From Afipia massiliensis (lineage in GTDB: Bacteria > Pseudomonadota > Alphaproteobacteria > Rhizobiales > Xanthobacteraceae), in NCBI RefSeq assembly GCF_001006325.2, contig NZ_LBIA02000001.1, positions 3,845,501-3,909,500 of the forward strand: a stretch of DNA of 64,000 nt, given 5' to 3'. The notes beneath the pieces are model-generated. The model was not told where the DNA came from. It saw only the letters and a program-made list of their open reading frames with translations, and searched no databases. Positions 45,081-54,104 of this stretch are shown one piece after another. Made by a program: the position numbers and the translations under genes. How positions within the stretch are numbered: position 1 is the first letter of the stretch; each line of letters opens with the position of its first letter.

Positions 45081-48000
45081 TCAGGCGTGGAGGATGAAAT
45101 CGCTCGCATTCAGGGTGGCAACACCCTTCAGGAGCAGGGTATCCGTGTTGCCGTTGAAATGGAGTAACAAGTCTGCACCACCCGCACCGACATGATCCGC
45201 CGAGGACAGCAGCGTCGTCAGCGCGGACGCAGTCATGCCTGAGAGCGCCTTGAGGTCGATCTTGTCGGATCCGACCGAAAAATCCATGATCGTGTCTTGC
45301 CCAGAAGCCGGCGCGAACACGAAGTTATCCCGACCCGTCGTCTCGACGAGCGTTTCGTTCGCGCTGGTGCTCGCTATTTCGGTGACGCCGTTAATCGTGA
45401 AGTTGATGTCTTTGGACGTACCGTCCTGCGACTGAATCGTGAAAACATCCAAGTGCGTTTGGAAGCCCGTCAGAGCCTGAACGCTCGGGTTTGAGTTCAA
45501 AACCGAGTAGACGTATTGACCGTCCGCCTGAAGCGACAAGGTTCCGAGGTTGGTGTGACCAGTTGCATTCACCACGGTCGTGCTGAACGTCGCGGGACTA
45601 TCGACATCTGAAATCGATAGCGTGCCGGACGTAACGAGATTTCCCGCGAAATCAATGATGCCCTCGCGGACTTCTGCCGTTGGCGGGTTGCCTATGACAG
45701 CAGCGTCGTTGGCGCCGTTGACAGTGACCGTTACCGACTTCTGAACCGTATCCGGACCAGACGAAGCATCAAATGTGAACGTCGCCGTCACGAATTGGCC
45801 AGCAGCGAGATAGTCGAATGCCGCGCGATCGTAGCCGATCGTGCCGTCTGTCGTGTTGACGGTAAACAGATCTGCCAGCGCGCTGCCGCTCGGCGCGAGC
45901 CCCGTCGCTGAATCGAAGAGCAGTGTGCCGGTTACATACGGCACATGAGTATCGCTGACATCGACATCTGCAATCAAAACATGATCGGCGACCGTCACCG
46001 TCACAGGTGCTGGCGTCCCGGTATCGCCTTCAACAACGGCAACTGGATCAGTTACCGTCACTGTCGGCGCGTCGTTCACGCCATCGATGGTGACCGTGAT
46101 GTTCTGAGGAACGGTATCGGGCCCCGACGAGGCATCGAACGTGAACGTGGCCGTCACGGACTCGCCGGCGGCAAGATAATCGAACGCCGCGCGATCGTAG
46201 CTGATCGTACCATCCGTCGCGTTGACGGCAAACAGATCAGCCAGCGTGCCGCTGCTCGGCACAAGGCCGGTCGAAGAAGTGAGGGCGAGCGTACCAGCCA
46301 CATACGGCACATGCACATCGATCGCATCGACGTCTGCAATGGAGACATGATCGGCGACCGTCACCGTCACAGGTCCTGGCGTCCCGGTATCGCCTTCAGC
46401 AACGGCAACTGGGTCCGTCACTGTCACCATCGGCGCATCATTGGTGCCGCTGATCGTGACAGTCACCATTTGAGTTGGCGACGTATCGTTGGCAGTAACG
46501 CCGCTGCTATCCTTGACCTGGATCGTATAGCTCAGCGTGATCGTCTCGCCAGCGGCGAGATACTGGACGAGACTGTTGTCGAGTGCGAAATTCCAGTTGA
46601 ACGAATGGGTGCCGGCAGCCAGAGCCGAGGCCGGAACGGTCAGAGCGGTTGCAAGAGCCGTGGCCAGCGCCGTCGAAACGACCGCCCCGGTGGCATCGTT
46701 GTTGTAGACAACATGAGCGGTGTGGGTATCCGTCAGATCGCTGTCGGTGAAAGTCACCGAGCCGGTATCTTTCAAAACGCCGCTGTCAGGATTGACGTCT
46801 TCCCCGACGACAGCGCTCAAATCGGAATCGATCACGGTGATCACCGGCTGATCGTTCGCAGCGCCGACCTGAACGGTCACCTGTCGGATCGATGAAACCC
46901 CGTTGTTGTCGGTGATTGTGACGTCATAGATCAGCGTGAGGGTCTCGCCATCCGCCAGAAAATCAAGCAGATAATCTGGCAGCTTGAACTCCCAGGCTAC
47001 CGACCCTTGATTGCTGGTATCCGTGCTGTTCTCCGACACCACCGTCTTCATGGCGTTGCCAAGCGCGGCGATGGTAGCCGACGGAATATCGCTATAGAGA
47101 CCGCCAGACCATGCCACTGAGCCCGGATGAAGTGCCGCACTCGCCAGATGCGTATCTGACAGATCAAGATCGACAAACGCTAACGTTCCCGAGACGACAT
47201 CCTCGACCAACGAGTTCGTCGTGTTGAGGACCTCTTCCGTCTGATGAGTAAGCTGTGTTCCCGTCGATGTTGCGTCCAACGTGTCGTAAGCAAGCACCGG
47301 CGCATCATTCGTGCCGGTGATCGTGATCGTGACGGTTTGCGTCACCGGGACGCCGTTGTCGTCCGTGATCGTGATCGTATAGGTCTGCGTGATCGTCTGG
47401 TCTTTGGCCAGCGATTGCAGCGTTGTATTGTTGTCGGCGAGCTTGAAATGCCAGCCGACCGAACCATGATTATTGGTGTCGGCCGTGCTCTCCGAGACCG
47501 GATCGATGGTGAACTCACCGATCTCGGTACCCGCGACAAAGCCCGGCAGGCTCGACGCGGTCGATGTGAGCGAGGCCGTCGCCGTATGCACGTCGGTCAG
47601 ATCGACGTCCTGAAAGGTAATCGTGCCGTTGGTTACGATGTCGCCGGATGTCGTAACGTCGGTGTCTTCCTTCACGTCGCCCGTTGTCGTCGTCGCCGCA
47701 CCGACCACGATCGTCGGCGCGTCGTTCTCGCCCGTGATCGTGACCGGGATCAGGACGGTGCCGGTATCAGGCCCCGACGTCGCGGTGACCCGGATCATGA
47801 AGGTGACCGTTTCGCCGTCGTCCAGGAAGTTGAACTGCTGGCGGTCGAACGAGACGACGCCCGTTGTCTGGTTGATGTGGAGCAGCGGCTTCAGAAAAGC
47901 CTCGGTGAGATGGCCGATTGTGCTGACCGCGCTAGTGATGACGGCGCTGCCGGCGACGAACGGAACGCCGATATCGTAAAACGGCGCGTTGCCGATGTCC

Positions 48001-49253
48001 GGATCGTCGATCCTGACGACATCCATGAACTTGAATGTCTCTGTGGTCGAGACGAACGCCTGATCCGCTGTAACAGCAAGCGCCGAGAACTGCGCCTTGG
48101 TATTGTAGAAAATCCTGTTCTGGTAGGTCGTGATCCCGGTCAGCGGATCGGTCACGGCGAAACGCAGCTCGATCTGCGTCAGGAACGTCTGCTTATTGTT
48201 GGAGTTGGTCGTGAAAAGAATTTCGGCGAGGTTGTTGCCGCTGCTGTTCGATCCGAACTTGGGCATCTTCGGATTGGAATCATCCGGATTGTAGTTCGGA
48301 AAGTAAAGCTGGAAGACCTGCTGGATGATGGCCTTCTCGGCCTGCTGGTCGGCCAGCGTCTTGAGTTGTTCGATCGCGGTCGGAGGCTGACCGATGCCGA
48401 GGCTCGACACGAAGGTCACCTGCCCGGCCTGTGACACGGTGCCGATCAACTGACCGGAAATCTTGTCGTACAGGTTGAACGATCCCGTCGTGCCGTCCGG
48501 CTCAACGAGCACAGAGAACTTTGTCGGGCCATCATTGGCCGCGATTTCGACAAGCACCGCCGTGCCGCGAATGCCCATCGTGGCCACCGGCGTCTCGACG
48601 CGCATGTTGCCGTTCTTGGCGGTCTGGCCGGCGACGAAGGTGACGGTGCCCTGAACAAGGCTCATCAGCGACGAGTTCGACGATCCGTTCGGATCGAAGA
48701 TCATCTCGTTGAGAACCATGCGCGCGTTCGAGGTCATGCCGAACGCGCTGCCATCAACGAAGGTCATGCCGATCGAGGAATTCGATCCGGTCTGGATCAC
48801 ATCGCCCTTCTGCACGGCGGCGCCGATCTGCAGTTCGACGGAGACGCCGTTCCGGATCACGGATGCGCTGCCGGACATCTTCTGGACGGTACCGATCACC
48901 GCGCCTGCGGCAGGTGCAGCTGTTGCCTGGGCATAGTGAACGTGTCCGGTCAATGCATCGACGATATGACCGCCGAGCGTCGCGCCGTCTTTCGTTGACA
49001 AGGCGGGTCGCGTTTCACCCTTGAAGTAATTGCCGACGACGAATTTCTGGTTGTTCCCTGAAATGATCAGGTCGCTGCCGATCCGGGTGTAGTCGCCGGA
49101 AAACAGCAGATGTGCATCAGGAACGACAACATGGCTGTCGGATGCGTGGTGCTGGACGAAGCCTGGCTTTGAATCGAACGCAAAGCGCTCGCCACCCAGT
49201 GATACCGGGGAGTCGTGCGAAAATTCGGAATCAAATGGTCCGGCGAAATTCAA
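45081..49253 (-). CDS. type I-secreted FecR/VCBS-like repeat protein, probable adhesin
   Basis: This 1390-residue protein has the same N-terminal layout as the giant protein: prefix module at 45-78 (DAHLLFSGDYTRIGSDLIIS), TAAPAAG at 111-117, then a FecR-like domain at 121-235. A linker with FQLYFPNYNPDD follows, and then seven or so cadherin/VCBS-like units ending in NDAP, including a clear tandem pair of ~120 residues at 45720-46430 (DPVAVxEGDTGTP...FDASSGPDTV). The C-terminus has a calcium-binding-like block (GQDTIMDFSVGSDKIDLKAL) and ends ASDFILHA, as in type I substrates. No Sec signal. The frame opens at a TTG (49253); no ATG occurs near it. It is the first gene of the exporter operon. 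Confidence 0.87.
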   Translation of the reverse strand: MNFAGPFDSEFSHDSPVSLGGERFAFDSKPGFVQHHASDSHVVVPDAHLLFSGDYTRIGSDLIISGNNQKFVVGNYFKGETRPALSTKDGATLGGHIVDALTGHVHYAQATAAPAAGAVIGTVQKMSGSASVIRNGVSVELQIGAAVQKGDVIQTGSNSSIGMTFVDGSAFGMTSNARMVLNEMIFDPNGSSNSSLMSLVQGTVTFVAGQTAKNGNMRVETPVATMGIRGTAVLVEIAANDGPTKFSVLVEPDGTTGSFNLYDKISGQLIGTVSQAGQVTFVSSLGIGQPPTAIEQLKTLADQQAEKAIIQQVFQLYFPNYNPDDSNPKMPKFGSNSSGNNLAEILFTTNSNNKQTFLTQIELRFAVTDPLTGITTYQNRIFYNTKAQFSALAVTADQAFVSTTETFKFMDVVRIDDPDIGNAPFYDIGVPFVAGSAVITSAVSTIGHLTEAFLKPLLHINQTTGVVSFDRQQFNFLDDGETVTFMIRVTATSGPDTGTVLIPVTITGENDAPTIVVGAATTTTGDVKEDTDVTTSGDIVTNGTITFQDVDLTDVHTATASLTSTASSLPGFVAGTEIGEFTIDPVSESTADTNNHGSVGWHFKLADNNTTLQSLAKDQTITQTYTITITDDNGVPVTQTVTITITGTNDAPVLAYDTLDATSTGTQLTHQTEEVLNTTNSLVEDVVSGTLAFVDLDLSDTHLASAALHPGSVAWSGGLYSDIPSATIAALGNAMKTVVSENSTDTSNQGSVAWEFKLPDYLLDFLADGETLTLIYDVTITDNNGVSSIRQVTVQVGAANDQPVITVIDSDLSAVVGEDVNPDSGVLKDTGSVTFTDSDLTDTHTAHVVYNNDATGAVVSTALATALATALTVPASALAAGTHSFNWNFALDNSLVQYLAAGETITLSYTIQVKDSSGVTANDTSPTQMVTVTISGTNDAPMVTVTDPVAVAEGDTGTPGPVTVTVADHVSIADVDAIDVHVPYVAGTLALTSSTGLVPSSGTLADLFAVNATDGTISYDRAAFDYLAAGESVTATFTFDASSGPDTVPQNITVTIDGVNDAPTVTVTDPVAVVEGDTGTPAPVTVTVADHVLIADVDVSDTHVPYVTGTLLFDSATGLAPSGSALADLFTVNTTDGTIGYDRAAFDYLAAGQFVTATFTFDASSGPDTVQKSVTVTVNGANDAAVIGNPPTAEVREGIIDFAGNLVTSGTLSISDVDSPATFSTTVVNATGHTNLGTLSLQADGQYVYSVLNSNPSVQALTGFQTHLDVFTIQSQDGTSKDINFTINGVTEIASTSANETLVETTGRDNFVFAPASGQDTIMDFSVGSDKIDLKALSGMTASALTTLLSSADHVGAGGADLLLHFNGNTDTLLLKGVATLNASDFILHA

Positions 49254-49820
49254 ACCCTGCCCGCCCGTATCAAAATTCTATTGTTAAGAAATTGAGAATT
49301 CGCAATTCATAGCATCAAAGGCCGCAACCCCATAGAGGATTGAACTAAACGGCATGGCTTACATGCCCCCGTTAAGTACAATTACGGGATCATGACTTGG
49401 TCGTTCACGCGTTACTTTCGAAATCTATGAAATAGAACTGATAATTTATGCTGTCCCGCACCATCACCGGTCAATCAACAAGGCATAACCAAGCCTAGAG
49501 ACCAAACGGCCTGCTGAAGGGCAATTAGCCAAAACTCAATCTATACTTCAAAACTTGTGCGCTAAACTCAAACAAACCAGTCAACTAAACAGGGATTACT
49601 GCTGAGACGCGGGATTTAGCATCCGGGCGCCTGCGCGTTAGCTCTATCTACAATTTTAGGCAATGTCGTCAACATTAGTTCCGCATATTTGAATCCAGTT
49701 GGCCGATTTGTCCCGTGTTTAAGCCGCCGAAAAGGGGACCCGCCCTACTCCTTGTGACGAAATGATCTGGCCACGAGCACGCATACCTTTGCGAGCCGAT
49801 GTCCGGACAAGGGGCGTCAC
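49254..49820. other. long AT-rich divergent intergenic region
   Basis: This 567-bp stretch separates the adhesin/exporter operon (leftward) from the LapG-like gene (rightward). It is much AT-richer than its surroundings, especially at 49270-49580, and has many short A/T tracts (AACAGGGATTACTGC, ATAATTTATGC). A small dyad GAATT-CGC-AATTC lies at 49296-49308. I see no coding region. It probably carries both promoters and regulator sites. Confidence 0.6.
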
Positions 49821-50681
49821 ATGTCGGCTTTCACCGCAGCGCGCGCGGGCGCGATAGCATTTATCTGTATTTTCAACGTATTGGGCGCTCCCGCGCATGC
49901 GGCAGCTTATGCGCTGCGCGAGAGTCCGGCCGGTGCCGAGGAAGCCCCCGCACCTGGCCCTGCCGAGCCTTTCGGGCTTTCAACCTCCGCCCTGACCGAA
50001 GGCCCCCTTCGCGCCAAATGGCTGGCAGTCGAGCGCGCCATTGCGGCCGAAACGGACATTATCGCTGGCTGCGCCAGCGACCCGGCACATTGCACGTCCC
50101 AGCCGGCGCATCGATTCCTCGAAATCGTCAACGCCGCCGCTGCCCGCGAAGGTCTTGCCCGTCTGGGTGAGATCAATCGCGCGATCAATCTCGCCATCCG
50201 GCCGGTCAGTGACCGGGCGCAGTATGGTGTCGAGGACCACTGGTCCTCACCGCTGGCCACGCTGGCGGCGGGAGCCGGTGACTGCGAGGACTATGCAATC
50301 GCAAAGCTAGTTGCGCTTCGCGCGGCCGGCGTCGCGGCGGAGGACCTCCGCCTCGTTATCATTCGCGAGAACGCGACCGGCGACGACCACGCCGTGGTCG
50401 CAGCACGGTCTGGTGGTCATTGGCGCGTGCTGGATAACCGCACGTTTCTGATGATCCAGGACAACGGGTTCGGCAAATACCGGCCGCTGTTTGCAATCGA
50501 CGCGGAAGGCGCAAAACGCTTTGAACAGCCGATGTATGCGAATGCTGCACCGGTGACGCAGTCCCGCCCCGCCGAGATCGCAACGCGCGATCCCGTCGTC
50601 GATGCCGGCGCAACGGCGGTCGGATCGAACACGGCGACGACTGTTGCGTTCGACAAGTTCTGTATGACGCTTGCACTGTAA
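49821..50681 (+). CDS. LapG-like periplasmic transglutaminase-like cysteine protease (BTLCP family)
   Basis: This 286-residue protein has a signal peptide ending APAHA and a bacterial transglutaminase-like cysteine protease domain. The catalytic triad is Cys155 in GAGDCEDYAIAK, His190 in GDDHAVVAA and Asp205 in WRVLDNR. The DCEDYA motif is the hallmark of LapG/DUF920 proteins, which cleave Ala-Ala bonds near the N-terminus of LapA-type adhesins and release them from the cell surface. It is divergent from the adhesin-exporter operon. LapG is normally controlled by the c-di-GMP receptor LapD, but no LapD is encoded in this window. The C-terminal 70 residues look disordered. Confidence 0.85.
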   Translation: MSAFTAARAGAIAFICIFNVLGAPAHAAAYALRESPAGAEEAPAPGPAEPFGLSTSALTEGPLRAKWLAVERAIAAETDIIAGCASDPAHCTSQPAHRFLEIVNAAAAREGLARLGEINRAINLAIRPVSDRAQYGVEDHWSSPLATLAAGAGDCEDYAIAKLVALRAAGVAAEDLRLVIIRENATGDDHAVVAARSGGHWRVLDNRTFLMIQDNGFGKYRPLFAIDAEGAKRFEQPMYANAAPVTQSRPAEIATRDPVVDAGATAVGSNTATTVAFDKFCMTLAL

Positions 50682-50730
50682 GGCAACGCACAAGGTTTGG
50701 CCGGATTGACTCCCGGTCCGATCGATTCAC

Positions 50731-50809
50731 CTAGTGGAGTGGATTTGACATTCGCGGCCCACTCAGCCGCAAGTCCGCAACGCGAATGTCAAATCCAAAA
50801 CTCCACTAG
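50731..50809. repeat. long palindromic element A (CTAGTGGAG type)
   Basis: CTAGTGGAG (50731-50739) plus GGATTTGACATTCGCG (50741-50756) is mirrored by CGCGAATGTCAAATCC (50781-50796) plus CTCCACTAG (50801-50809). It forms a 25-bp stem with small interruptions. It is 13 bp from a related element and sits between the LapG-like gene and a small membrane-protein gene. Confidence 0.8.
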
Positions 50810-50822
50810 AATCTAATATTTG

Positions 50823-50898
50823 CTAGTGGTCCTTCGATTCTAACATTCGCAAAGTTGTCTGCCGAAACGGGAGGCGAATGTTAGAATCGGACCACTAG
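50823..50898. repeat. long palindromic element B (CTAGTGGTCC type)
   Basis: CTAGTGGTCC (50823-50832) plus GATTCTAACATTCGC (50836-50850) is mirrored by GCGAATGTTAGAATC (50874-50888) plus GGACCACTAG (50889-50898). Only TTC on the left arm is unpaired. It shares the CTAGTGG ends and the ATTCGC core with element A but has different intervening bases, so the two are related copies rather than one duplicated sequence. Confidence 0.8.
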
Positions 50899-50908
50899 TT
50901 TCCATCGC

Positions 50909-51106
50909 TCAGGTCTTGGCGATGCTCTGGATGGTCGCGACAAACAGCAACGCCGCAAGGGTGACGAGCACCCATCCCGGGTTGTCGCACAGGACCGCTC
51001 CTTGAACACAGATCTGGTCGGCTAATGGCCAGCCGCGGTTCCGTGTTGCACCTGCGAGCAGGAAAATACCGCCCGCGCCGGAAATTGCGAGAATGAGCTG
51101 ACGCAT
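50909..51106 (-). CDS. small two-span membrane protein
   Basis: This 65-residue protein has two hydrophobic segments (LILAISGAGGIFLLAG and GWVLVTLAALLFVATIQS) joined by a loop with two cysteines (DQICVQGAVLCDN). The start at 51106 follows AAGGAGTG, a strong RBS. Similar short proteins occur in Bradyrhizobium relatives; function unknown. Confidence 0.7.
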   Translation of the reverse strand: MRQLILAISGAGGIFLLAGATRNRGWPLADQICVQGAVLCDNPGWVLVTLAALLFVATIQSIAKT

Positions 51107-51197
51107 GGATACACTCCTTTCCGCCGCCCATGTTCGGCGCGAAGGAGTGAATCAATGCTTGTTTCGACCGATGAAACATCGGTCCTTCACGCAAAAT

Positions 51198-52043
51198 TCA
51201 GCCGGGCTTTCCGATCGCCGCCTGGTCAAACGCCGCTGTAATGGCGGCAAACCTGCCTTCGACCTCGGTGCGCATGTCGGGATGCGTGAAAATGTAGAGT
51301 TCGTTGGCACGGATCGCGGCAAGCACGCGCGCCGCCACGTCCGACGGATCCAGTCCGTTCCGGATCAATTCGTCGATCATGGCGACCAGCGCAGCGGTCG
51401 GACTTGCCGGGTCGAGCGTTTGCGCCGGGCCGTACTGCTCCGTCCTGTTGCGCCCGCTCTCCCCGATACGGGTGCGGACAAATCCGGGACACAATACGCT
51501 GACGCCGATTCCGAACGGCGCCAGTTGCGGCGCGAGCCCTTCCGACATGCCGACCACGGCGAACTTGCTCGCGGTGTACGGACTGAAACCGAGCGCGCTC
51601 TGCATTCCGGCCATCGATGCGGTGTTGACGATGTGGCCACCTTCGCCGTGCGCGCGCATGTGCGGCAGAAAAGCCCGGATGCCGTGAACGACGCCCATCA
51701 GGTTGACGTCGAGCACCCATCGCCAACTGTCGAGCGCGATATCCTCGATACCGCCGCCCGCGGCAACACCGGCGTTGTTGCAAATTACATGAACGTTTCC
51801 GAATGCATCGAACGATGCCTTGGCGGCGCGCTCGACACTGGCCGCATCGGTCACATCGCAGTCAATGCCGCGCACGTCCGGACCGACGTTGTGCAGGCTT
51901 TTGACTGCGGCCTCCAATGCGTCGGTCTCGATATCCGCAAGCATGACTTTCATGCCCGCTTCCGCAAAGGCCCGCCCGAGTGCGAATCCGATGCCGCTCG
52001 CACCACCCGTCACGAATGCAGTCTTGCCGGCAAGCTCCCGCAT
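51198..52043 (-). CDS. SDR family NAD(P)-dependent oxidoreductase
   Basis: This 281-residue classical short-chain dehydrogenase has the cofactor motif TGGASGIGFALGRAF at the N-terminus, NNAGVAAGG, the catalytic Ser region NTASMAGM and the Y-x-x-x-K motif SPYTASKFAVVGMSEG. The acidic residue after strand 2 (MLADIETD) favours NAD. The substrate is unknown. It is transcribed away from the small gene at 52259. Confidence 0.9.
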   Translation of the reverse strand: MRELAGKTAFVTGGASGIGFALGRAFAEAGMKVMLADIETDALEAAVKSLHNVGPDVRGIDCDVTDAASVERAAKASFDAFGNVHVICNNAGVAAGGGIEDIALDSWRWVLDVNLMGVVHGIRAFLPHMRAHGEGGHIVNTASMAGMQSALGFSPYTASKFAVVGMSEGLAPQLAPFGIGVSVLCPGFVRTRIGESGRNRTEQYGPAQTLDPASPTAALVAMIDELIRNGLDPSDVAARVLAAIRANELYIFTHPDMRTEVEGRFAAITAAFDQAAIGKPG

Positions 52044-52258
52044 GTTTCCCCCCGCGTTTTTCTATCGAAGCCATCATGTCACGATCGGGGGAGCGAAAAC
52101 CAGCGCGATCGTCGAAGCCGAATTTCGTGTCATTGAAGCCGGCCGCTTCGAGCGGCGTCTTAAAATGGACACGCGCACGCGGCTTAGTTTGTTTTTACGC
52201 CTTCGTGCCGGTGGAACTGCCAACACACCGGCCGATTTATCGCGGAAGGGATTTGCCG

Positions 52259-52468
52259 ATGGCGACACGCATACAGCGACTCGCGGAATTTGACGGCAAT
52301 GGTGAACCGTCACCTGAAGAGGCGGTTCAGGTTCTTTGTGAAGACAAGAGTGGAACCTATCAGTTGCCATTCGCTTGCCGCCGCATCAACGGCGAATGGC
52401 GTAACAGCGAATCCGGAAGCCTTGTTGAAGCAATGGTCGTTGGATGGCGGCGGCCCAGAGGGACATGA
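52259..52468 (+). CDS. hypothetical small protein
   Basis: This 69-residue protein starts MATRIQRLAEFDGNGEPSPE and contains one segment with two cysteines (VLCEDKSGTYQLPFACRRIN). The ATG follows GGAAGGGATTTGCCG, a reasonable RBS. No family is recognised. The TGA stop is inside the short palindrome at 52461-52485. Confidence 0.55.
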   Translation: MATRIQRLAEFDGNGEPSPEEAVQVLCEDKSGTYQLPFACRRINGEWRNSESGSLVEAMVVGWRRPRGT

Positions 52469-52485
52469 TCCGAAAGATCATGTCC
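52461..52485. repeat. dispersed palindromic repeat, short form
   Basis: GGACATGATC and GATCATGTCC are perfect 10-bp inverted repeats around CGAAA. The arms match the outer arms of the element at 2958 (CATGATC/GATCATG) without its inner part. It lies between two convergent genes and may act as a bidirectional terminator. Confidence 0.7.
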
Positions 52486-52500
52486 CCGGAAATCTGACGA

Positions 52501-53205
52501 TTACTTTTTCGCCTTTGAGGCGGCGTACCGCGCCTTGGTCTCGGCATTCATCGGATAGAGGCCCGGCAGTTCTGCGCCGTTGTTGACCTCGTTGACGATC
52601 CAGCCCTCCATCGCCTCCTGCTCCGGACCTTCGGTCAGGATCAGTTCGAGGAAGGCCTGCGGGATCAGCACCGCGCCGTCCTGATCGGCCACGATGACGT
52701 CATCGGGGAACACCGCGACCCCGCCGCATCCGATCGGCTCGCCCCAATTGACGAACGTAAGCCCGGCAACCGACGGCGGAGCTGCCGCGCCATCGCACCA
52801 CACCGGCAGGCCCGTGCCGAGCACGCCTTCGAGATCGCGCACGACACCATCTGTTACCAGCGCGGTGACGCCGCGCTTGGCCATGCGCGCGCACAGGATG
52901 TCGCCGAAAATTCCGGCGTCGGTAATTCCCATCGCATCGACCACGGCGATACAACCCGCCGGCATCGCCTCAATGGCGGTGCGGGTCGAAATCGGCTTGG
53001 ACCACGATTCCGGCGTCGCGAGATCTTCGCGTGCCGGGACAAACCGCAGGGTGAAGGCCGGACCGACCAGACGCTCCTGCCCCGGACGCAGCGGACGCGA
53101 CCCGCGCAGCCAGACGTTGCGAAGCCCCTTCTTGAGAAGGATGGTCGTGATGGTGGCGGTCGTGATCTTCTTGAGCGTTGCGACGGCTTCGGGCGAGAGC
53201 GACAT
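52501..53205 (-). CDS. RraA-like protein (RraA / HMG aldolase family)
   Basis: This 234-residue protein has the RraA/HMG-aldolase pattern: GDILCARMAKRGVTALVTDG followed by VVRDLEGV, with the Arg-Asp pair that binds metal and pyruvate in aldolases of the family. GVAVFPDDVIVADQDGAVLIP is the typical C-terminal segment. Family members either inhibit RNase E or cleave 4-hydroxy-4-methyl-2-oxoglutarate-type substrates; the aldolase motif is intact, so an aldolase or decarboxylase is plausible. The start at 53205 follows GGAGTCTCCCCT. It diverges from pxpB. Confidence 0.85.
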   Translation of the reverse strand: MSLSPEAVATLKKITTATITTILLKKGLRNVWLRGSRPLRPGQERLVGPAFTLRFVPAREDLATPESWSKPISTRTAIEAMPAGCIAVVDAMGITDAGIFGDILCARMAKRGVTALVTDGVVRDLEGVLGTGLPVWCDGAAAPPSVAGLTFVNWGEPIGCGGVAVFPDDVIVADQDGAVLIPQAFLELILTEGPEQEAMEGWIVNEVNNGAELPGLYPMNAETKARYAASKAKK

Positions 53206-53381
53206 AGGGGAGACTCCGATGGGGTGGTCATGCCTTGTTGCCAAAGCAGGGCATGGCGTCAAGGCGACAATCGCGTGAGCGGTAATGCCCGCTTATGCGT
53301 CGCGATAACACCAACTTATTTGCCATTTGAACGCGAGTGTCGGACAAATGGCGACCGATCCTTCAGATTTCCGGCCCGTCG

Positions 53382-54104
53382 ATGACCGCCTCGCCCCGCA
53401 TCCTCCCGTCCGGAGATACTGCCCTGACGGTCGAGTTCGGGCGCAGCATCGATCCGGCGATCAACCGGCAGGTTCTGGCGCTTGACCGCAGCGTCGCGAG
53501 CGAGGCTGTGACCGGCGTGCTGGAGACGGTTCCGACCTACCGTTCGCTTCTGGTCCACTACGATCCGCTGCTAGTCGGTTACACAGCATTGTCGGAGCAG
53601 TTGCTCGCGCTGGCACAGCGACCCGTTCCCCCCGAAACCGGCGTCCGGCGCTGGCGCGTTCCTGTGGTCTATGGCGGCGAGTACGGCATCGATCTCGACG
53701 ATGTCGCGCGCGCGCATAACATCGCGACGTCGGATGTGATCGCGAAGCATATCGGCAGCGAGTACCGCGTGGCGATGATCGGTTTCACGCCCGGCTTCGC
53801 CTATCTGAGCGGCCTCGATCCCGCCATTGCGACGCCGCGCCGCGAAAGTCCAAGGACGTATACGCCGCCCGGCACCATCTCCATCGGCGGCGTGCAGGCC
53901 TGCGTGCAATGCCTTGCCGCGCCGAGCGGCTGGCATCTCTTGGGACGAACGCCGGTCCGCACCTTTCATCCGCACCGCGATCCGGTGTTCCTGATGGAGC
54001 CCGGCGATGCCGTGACCTTCCATGCCATCGCGGCCAGCGAGTTCGCTTCACTCGATCGCGCGGCTGAGCGCGGCGAGACCGTCGCCGAATTGATCGCGTC
54101 ATGA
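53382..54104 (+). CDS. pxpB: 5-oxoprolinase subunit PxpB
   Basis: PxpB (KipI family) works with PxpA and PxpC to hydrolyse 5-oxoproline to glutamate using ATP. At 240 residues it has family length. It shows LPSGDTALTVEFG at the start, VPVVYGGEYGIDL in the middle and FTPGFAYLSGLDP, then PRTYTPPGTISIGG, with GWHLLGRTPVRTF at the C-terminal half. A GTG at 53337 would give a 15-residue extension; I prefer the ATG at 53382. Its stop overlaps the start of pxpC. Confidence 0.93.
   Translation: MTASPRILPSGDTALTVEFGRSIDPAINRQVLALDRSVASEAVTGVLETVPTYRSLLVHYDPLLVGYTALSEQLLALAQRPVPPETGVRRWRVPVVYGGEYGIDLDDVARAHNIATSDVIAKHIGSEYRVAMIGFTPGFAYLSGLDPAIATPRRESPRTYTPPGTISIGGVQACVQCLAAPSGWHLLGRTPVRTFHPHRDPVFLMEPGDAVTFHAIAASEFASLDRAAERGETVAELIAS

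Noticed and set aside
20674-49253. CRISPR array in the repeat-rich regions
   Set aside because: The repeats are protein-coding and diverged, with no regular spacer pattern.
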